Shown here in pieces: positions 58,695-64,000 of a stretch of 64,000 bases of DNA. Within the stretch, counting starts at the first letter, position 1. Each line of letters opens with the position of its first letter. Made by a program: the position numbers and the translations under genes. Source of the stretch: Macropodus opercularis (lineage: Eukaryota; Chordata; Actinopteri; Anabantiformes; Osphronemidae); assembly GCA_030770545.1 (NCBI GenBank), contig CM061094.1, positions 3,829,001 through 3,893,000 on the forward strand, given 5' to 3'. The notes beneath the pieces are model-generated. The model did not search any database and was not told the DNA's origin. It saw only the letters and a list, made by a program, of their open reading frames with translations.

Positions 58695-60364
58695 TCATTC
58701 TTCCCCCTCGTCTGCTTGGTCCTCCCCCTCGTCATCGGCATAGATCCAATCAGGCACAGGATACAGGTAGTAGTCCATCTCGTCATCCTCCCTGTCCTGA
58801 TTCTGCTCTAACCCCTGCGTCAGCACGACCATCTGCAAGTTCTGCTTCCTCACTGCCCTCAGGGCCACAGACCTCATCAGAGGAATGCAACAACACAAGA
58901 TGAATCCCATGATCACTACGCCTACAGACACTGTTATCACCAATCTGATTAGTCCCAGCTTCCAGCCACTAACAGTGTTCTCCAACCAACTTATCCAGCC
59001 CACATTTGCATCCCTGCCAGCGTTCTCCTTCACCTCCATCTTAAGGGCTTTCAGTTTCCTCATCGCCTCAGTAAACGCTCCATCTGGGGCAGTGTGACCT
59101 GGAATGTAGGTGCAGCAGTGTTCACCTATGAGAGCACACACACCTCCTTTCTCAGCCAAAATCCAATCAGTAGCTTGACGATTCTGCCAGGCCATAGCAC
59201 TAGTGGCGCTCACCTGCTCTCCCAACGCACCTAGAGCTACATCAGTGTAATTAATGAAACGCTGTTGATTGTAATAGATGTAATTGATCCACTCAGTATT
59301 CTTATTAGCTGTTATCCAGGGCAGGATAGACTCAAAGCCTGATGCAACTTCATTCCTAGCTTTAAATTCATTAGGGATTCCCCTGGGTTGACCAATTGAG
59401 TCCAGGTGAACCTTAGGATCTGGATTGTATGCCCTCTTAGATCTAATGCTACTGTTGCTTCCCCGCTCTTCACCCTTGAAGGTGATCAACTCCTGCGCCA
59501 CCTGCACCCGAGCACACCTGCCTGCCCAACCTACAGGAAGAACTGAATGGAGGCGTTGTTCTCCACACCACCAGAAATGATCCGCTAAGGCTATAGTCTG
59601 ATCGAAATAAGGACACCCCACAATTTTCACATGTCCTGTGTCCCCGGCAACCAAAACAGCATTGGGTTTGGTGCAGTTTAGTGCTGGCAACCTCCACCGG
59701 TGACTACATCTCTCTCGTTTCACTTTCCCCACAGGCACTGTCCCCATTTTCTCAATGCATTCAAATTGGCCCACAGGAATTAAGGGAGCACCCTGTGGCA
59801 TCCCTAATAATGCATTCTTCTGCTCTATTCTCACATCTAGCTCCCCACAGCGTTCAGTATTAGTCTTTCCCTCAGCATAGAAGTCCTTCAGCACCCGATA
59901 AGATGGTGAACCCAAGTATAGCAAACATTCGGCTCTACACCAGGGTCTAGGATTCTGCTCAACAGTCTGCAGCATGCGATCACACTCCTGCCAACTGAAC
60001 ACTGAGTTCAACACGAAAAACTTATCTGGCTTAGCCTTGGTGCAGATGTAACAATCAGTCTTGTCATTCATCCGGCTTGCAAACTGGACCCACTGGTACC
60101 AGCTGTTCTGCTGGAGCGTTTCCAGACTGATCTCTTCGTCCTCATAATCCTCTACCTCAGTTATCACTCCTTTCATTCCGGCAGAATGAGATGTCCACTC
60201 CTGGACCTCTGTTCCCTTTTCTCCTATAGCTCTCCTCCCTCTCTTGGTTGTGGTCTTACTCTTGCTGGGCCCTTCGTCTCTGGACGGCCCTGGTTCGGGG
60301 ATAGTCAACTGTAATACTATCAGTACAATCAATGCGAGGACCAGACTTAGGGAGAGGATCAGGG
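58695..60364 (-). pseudogene. env: Retroviral env, open but lacking its own N-terminus (copy 2)
   Basis: About 556 codons of env are uninterrupted here, in contrast to copy 1. Numbered in the fused frame that starts at 60470, the hydrophobic leader is about 37-57, CYIC (CxxC) about 140-143, furin-type RSKR 343-346, CX6CC 445-453 and the membrane anchor about 505-529. A 60-residue acidic cytoplasmic tail with a YYLY motif follows, ending EGEE. The native first dozen residues and start codon are lost at 60365. The frame instead continues for 35 codons into antisense gypsy LTR, with a chance ATG. Env normally mediates receptor binding and membrane fusion. Because the start and promoter context are lost, I call it a pseudogene, although a captured-env fate cannot be excluded. 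Confidence 0.82.
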
Positions 60365-61003
60365 TGTGACAGTTTGGCCCTCCAGCCCCTGGAGGGGGCC
60401 TTTGTCCCCTTTTCTTCTTTGTGGGTTTTTGTTTCGTCCGTTTCCTGACTCTGCTCGTTATTGTTTTCACCTGGTTTTGGTTTCCTGTTTGTGTAGTATT
60501 TAAGTTCCTCTGTTTGTTTTTTGGTTTGCTGGCTGATTATTGGTGTTACTTGGAATCTGGTGTTAGTGTTGTGTGAGTATTTGTTGTTTGTTGTCGGTGC
60601 ATGTTCTTTGTTCTTGAGTCCTGTCTATGTTAAAGTTTTGTAGCCTCAGGTTTTGTTTCCCCGTTATTCGGTAACTTTGTGTTCGTCCACGGTGTTAGAT
60701 TAAGTTTTATAGTGTCCGGGTCAGATTTGTATTTGTTTTAGTTCTAGTCACCCGTGTTTATGTTTTGTTCATGTTTGTTTTCTTTCCTCAAATTAAATTA
60801 TTATTTAATAGTGCTCCTTGTCTGTGGTCGTGCAAATGGGTTCTCCCCGTTAGTTTGGTGGGAGTGGGGTAGAGGCTCTAGGTTGAGCTCCCCCTCCCTC
60901 TTGTTAGTTTGGCGTCACCCAGTGGCGAGTTTGAGAGACTACCAGGGGCTCAGGCATCTCCTACCCCTGGTACTCTGGTTAGTGTAGTGTGTGTGTTGTA
61001 ACA
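60365..61003 (+). repeat. 5' LTR of a Ty3-gypsy element (sushi/Tf1-like)
   Basis: This 639-bp LTR begins TGTGACAG and ends TGTAACA. A TATA-like TATTTAAG lies at 60497-60504, about 30 bases before a segment (60528-60538) that is the exact complement of the primer-binding site just after the LTR. That spacing fits a transcript start in the LTR. The LTR abuts retroviral env on the left. The partner LTR is not in the window, so the call rests on these ends and on self-priming. Confidence 0.75.
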
Positions 61004-61004
61004 G

Positions 61005-61015
61005 AATCAGCCAGC
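61005..61015 (+). other. Self-priming primer-binding site of the gypsy element
   Basis: AATCAGCCAGC begins two bases after the LTR. It is the exact 11-base complement of GCTGGCTGATT at 60528-60538, near the predicted start of the transcript. Tf1 and sushi-type Ty3-gypsy elements prime with the 5' end of their own mRNA in this way instead of a tRNA. There is no TGG, as expected. Confidence 0.7.
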
Positions 61016-61088
61016 CAAAACAGGACCCAGCCGACCCAGTTTTGTTTTTCTTTTCCCCCTTTTTTTTACTTTGACTGCGCATCTCCAA

Positions 61089-61334
61089 ATGGAGCGGGCC
61101 AGGCGCAAGTTGCCTTCGGACTTTGTTTACATGTTCAAGGACTTGATTAACCTGGCTTCCAACTGTCCGGAACCTGAGAGCCGTTTAAAGGCGTTGGCCA
61201 GATTGGACGATGTTCTGTGGGACAATTTATATTTGCCTGGTGTGCCAGAGATGTTTGCGGCTGTAGGGGAGGAGCGTGAGAGGCTGGAGCGTGCCTTGTC
61301 CGGCGCTCCATCCCCAGTAACAGCTTCCACCTAA
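61089..61334 (+). pseudogene. gag: Start of gypsy gag, cut by a LINE
   Basis: The ATG at 61089 has a good context (CCAAATGG) and lies 86 bases after the LTR. It opens 81 codons starting MERARRKLPSDF, with a helix-rich acidic/basic composition (PEPESRLKALARLDD, EERERLERAL). This is plausible for the N-terminus of a gag protein, but I do not recognise a domain. The frame ends at 61334, where LINE sequence begins. The last few codons may already be LINE-derived. The rest of the gypsy element is presumably beyond the LINE, outside the window. Confidence 0.55.
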
Positions 61335-64000
61335 GTTATATAAATCACAAATAAATAAAAGAGGAGTGATTCACAGGAATCTAATAAACATCAAGACAGC
61401 TCCTCTTACAGAACAAAGTAACAATAAAATAATTAAATGTGGTCTATTAAATATCAGATCTCTCTCTTCTAAATCTCTGTTAATAAATGACTTGATCAGT
61501 GACCATCACATAGATTTATTTAGTCTCACTGAAACCTGGCTGCAGCAGGATGAATACGTTTGTCTGAATGAGTCAACTCCAACCAGTCACATCAACCATC
61601 ATATTCCTAGAAGTTCAGGTAGAGGTGGAGGAGTAGCAGCAATATATAACTCAGATTTATTAATTATTCCTAGCCCTAAACATAACTATAATTCTTTTGA
61701 GAGCCTCACTCTGAGCCTTTCTCACTCAGACTGTAAAACCCAGAAACCAGTTGTGTTCTGTGTTGTCTACCGTCCTCCTGGTCCATATTCAGAGTTCTTA
61801 ACTGAATTCTCAGAGTTTTTATCTAACTTAGTTCTCAGCACAGATAAAGTGATTGTAGTGGGCGACTTTAACATTCATGTAGATGTTGACAGTAACTGTC
61901 TCAACATTGCATTTAATTCACTACTGGATTCTATTGGTTTTAGTCAGCATGTGAATGAACCCACTCACTGTCTTAATCATACTCTCGATCTTGTCCTGAC
62001 TTATGGGGTTGAGATTGATCATTTAAAAGTTCTGCCTCAAAACCCTCTGTTATCTGACCATTTCTTAATAAAATTTGAATTTACCATAACAGACCTGACA
62101 ACAGTTGGAAATAAGTTCTATTACAGCAGATGTTTATCTGATGATGCTGTTATTAGATTTAAGGAGATGATTCCATCATCTTTTGTCTCATTCCCTTGTA
62201 GCTACACAGAGGAGAGCAGTCATCTGAATCATGAGCAGGTAGATTGTCTTGTTGATGGTGCTGCAGCTTCACTGCGTACAATTTTAGACACTGTTGCTCC
62301 TCTGAAGAAGAAGCCAGTGAATCAGAGGAGGTTGGCTCCATGGTATAACTCAGAGATCCGCAGCCTTAAGCAGAGGACTCGAAAACTAGAAAGATTGTGG
62401 CGTTCCAACAAATTAGGTGAATCCTGTCTAGCATGGAAAAACAGTTTAATACTATATAAAAAAGCACTTCGGGTTGCTAGAACCACATACTATTCATCAT
62501 TAATTGAGGAAAATAAAAACAACCCCAGGTTTCTTTTCAGCACTGTAGCCAGGCTGACTAAGAGTCATAGTTGTGTTGAGCCTAGTGTCCCTTTAAATCT
62601 CAGCAGCAACGACTTTATGAATTTCTTTACCAATAAAATCATAACCATTAGAGAAAAGATTTATCAGAATCTGTCAACAAAAGTCATAAACCAATCTGCA
62701 GATCCAACAGCCTTAGATCTGCTGGTTAGACCTATGTCTTACTTAAACTGTTTTTCCCCCATAGATCACACTGAGTTAACTTCAATAATTAACTCTGCTA
62801 AACCAGCTACTTGTCTCTTAGACCCAATCCCAACCAGATTACTCAAAGAAATTCTTCCATTAATCAGCACGTCCATATTAAATCAAATCAACCAATCGCT
62901 GGTTACAGGCCACGTACCACAGGCTTTTAAAGTTGCTGTGGTCAAACCTTTATTGAAAAAACCTACTCTTGACCCTAGAGAACTTGCAAATTATAGGCCT
63001 ATATCCAATCTGCCCTTTATTTCTAAAGTTCTTGAAAAAGCCGTAGCTAAACAATTATGTGACCACTTGCGTAGAAATGACCTATATGAAGATTTCCAGT
63101 CAGGATTCAGATTACATCATAGCACAGAAACAGCTCTGATTAGAGTCACTAATGATCTTCTCACAGCTTCAGACAATGGTCTAGTTTCTGTACTTGTCCT
63201 GTTAGATCTTAGTGCAGCATTTGATACGATAGATCACAAGATTCTATTGCAGAGACTGGAACATAGCATTGGGATTAAAGGAAAAGCACTGGGATGGTTT
63301 AAGTCTTATCTGTTGAACAGATTCCAATTCGTCCATGTTCATGATCAATCTTCCATCCGCACAGGAATTAACTTTGGAGTTCCACAGGGTTCTGTGCTTG
63401 GTCCAATACTTTTCAGTCTTTACATGTCTCCCCTTGGTAATATTATTAGAAAACATTCTATAAATTTCCACTGCTATGCAGATGATACTCAGTTATATTT
63501 GTCCATGAAACCAGAGGAAACAAACCAATTAGTCAAACTTCAAACTTGTTTAAATGATATCAAATCCTGGATGTCCCATAACTTTCTCCAACTGAATTCA
63601 GATAAAACTGAGGTTATTATAATTGGTGCTAAAAACCAGAGAGACTCTTTATTGAATCAGATTGTTACTCTGGATGACATAACGTTAGCTTCAAGTTCTA
63701 CTGTGAGGAACCTTGGTGTCATTGTTGACCAAGATCTGTCCTTTACACCATATATTAAAGAAATCTCTAGAACTGCCTACTTCCACCTGAGGAATATTGC
63801 TAAAATTAGGAGCATCCTCTCACAAAGTGATGCTGAAAAATTAATCCATGCATTTGTTACCTCTAGGCTTGACTACTGTAACTCGCTACTCATAGGTTGT
63901 CCCAATAACTCTTTGAAAATCCTCCAATTAATTCAAAATGCTGCAGCCAGAGTTCTGACTGGACTTAGGAAGCGAGATCACATTTCTCCAACATTAGCTT
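61335..64000 (+). mobile_element. L2/Maui-type LINE, 5' part, running off the window
   Basis: This non-LTR retrotransposon is on the plus strand. It begins near 61335 within the gypsy gag and extends past the window end. Its endonuclease and reverse transcriptase are in one open frame. No ORF1 is visible, so the 5' end is truncated or that part is lost. Motif wording fits the L2 clade of fish. Confidence 0.85.
61336..64000 (+). CDS. LINE ORF2: apurinic-type endonuclease and reverse transcriptase (partial)
   Basis: The frame is open from 61321 through the last base of the window without a stop. No clear initiating ATG is seen, and the coding start is uncertain. The endonuclease starts near 61438 (LLNIRSLSSK). 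It has the catalytic E in LTETWL, YRPPG, GDFNIHVDVD and SDHFLIKF near 62055. The reverse transcriptase has PISNLPFISKVLEKA, GFRLHHSTETAL, the first catalytic Asp in LLDLSAAFDTIDH, GVPQGSVLGP and the catalytic YADD at 63475-63486. Later it carries the thumb region (TVRNLGVIVDQDLSF). The enzyme would nick target DNA and copy its RNA there. All catalytic motifs are intact, so this is potentially a recent, active-type copy. The 3' end and tail repeat are outside the window. Confidence 0.88.

Larger units (their letters stand above)
55215..60364. repeat. Segmental duplication, right copy (partner 24318-29002)
   Basis: This copy spans satellite, U copy 11, a retroviral LTR and env up to codons for the N-terminal hydrophobic segment, where a gypsy LTR interrupts it. 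It retains about 468 bases (58384-58851) that the left copy has lost. Only a handful of substitutions separate the two, so the duplication is recent. Confidence 0.85.
57425..60364 (-). mobile_element. Second, partial retroviral copy (3' LTR, 3' untranslated region and env)
   Basis: This is the 3' half of the retrovirus from 26529-37492, produced by the segmental duplication. It holds the LTR, the polypurine tract with its adjacent palindrome, the 3' untranslated region and most of env. It is broken on the right by a Ty3-gypsy LTR at 60365. Any remaining gag-pol part would have to lie beyond that insertion, outside the window. Confidence 0.9.

Noticed and set aside
58695..60470. A single 591-codon fusion gene with a basic N-terminus
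   Set aside because: The first 35 codons are antisense gypsy LTR. The join is an insertion boundary, so the fused start is accidental.
63244..63471. 75-codon minus-strand frame in the LINE
   Set aside because: It is antisense to the continuous LINE RT frame.

Overview
The window reads as nuclear DNA of a ray-finned, probably spiny-rayed, fish. It holds one small intron-bearing gene that I recognise as SYCE2, the last exon of GCDH, a gamma/epsilon-type endogenous retrovirus, a sushi/Tf1-like Ty3-gypsy fragment, an L2/Maui-type LINE and a very large unfamiliar satellite. There are no bacterial features. Assignment to fish rests on the retroelement types and the compact introns, and is an inference.

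Layout. Positions 1-26528, 37493-43876 and about 47100-57424 are a higher-order satellite. A roughly 1.33 kb segment (here called U) alternates with runs of an approximately 100-bp repeat. Each 100-bp unit is an imperfect inverted repeat that could fold into a hairpin of about 80 nt with a 13-nt loop. I estimate about 300 hairpins in roughly 30 kb. U is itself two diverged tandem halves. The first half carries a strong CTCF-like motif, and candidate splice signals follow it. Three consecutive U copies are exactly 4,343 bp apart and nearly identical.

Positions 26529-37492 hold a full-length endogenous retrovirus on the minus strand, with both LTRs, a candidate primer-binding site and polypurine tract, and gag, pro-pol and env. 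It is broken by several single-base frameshifts and a stop. The env end and its satellite flank were duplicated to 55215-60364, and the duplicate env frame is still open. A Ty3-gypsy element on the plus strand interrupts that duplicate at 60365, and an L2-type LINE interrupts the gypsy gag. The LINE reading frame runs open off the window end.

Positions 43877-46491 are a small single-copy island. SYCE2 (four coding exons, plus strand) faces the last coding exon of GCDH (minus strand), tail to tail, as these neighbours are arranged in mammals. The upstream GCDH exons are not in the window, so its last intron either exceeds 17 kb or is disrupted. A diverged solo LTR lies in it.

The most unusual item is the hairpin satellite: conserved stems, a fixed 13-nt loop length with a few discrete loop sequences, GT...AG-bounded spacers, and a regularly repeated promoter-like segment with a CTCF-like site. 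It could be an array of small-RNA precursors with its own transcription start in each repeat, or simply a palindromic satellite. The sequence alone cannot decide between these.
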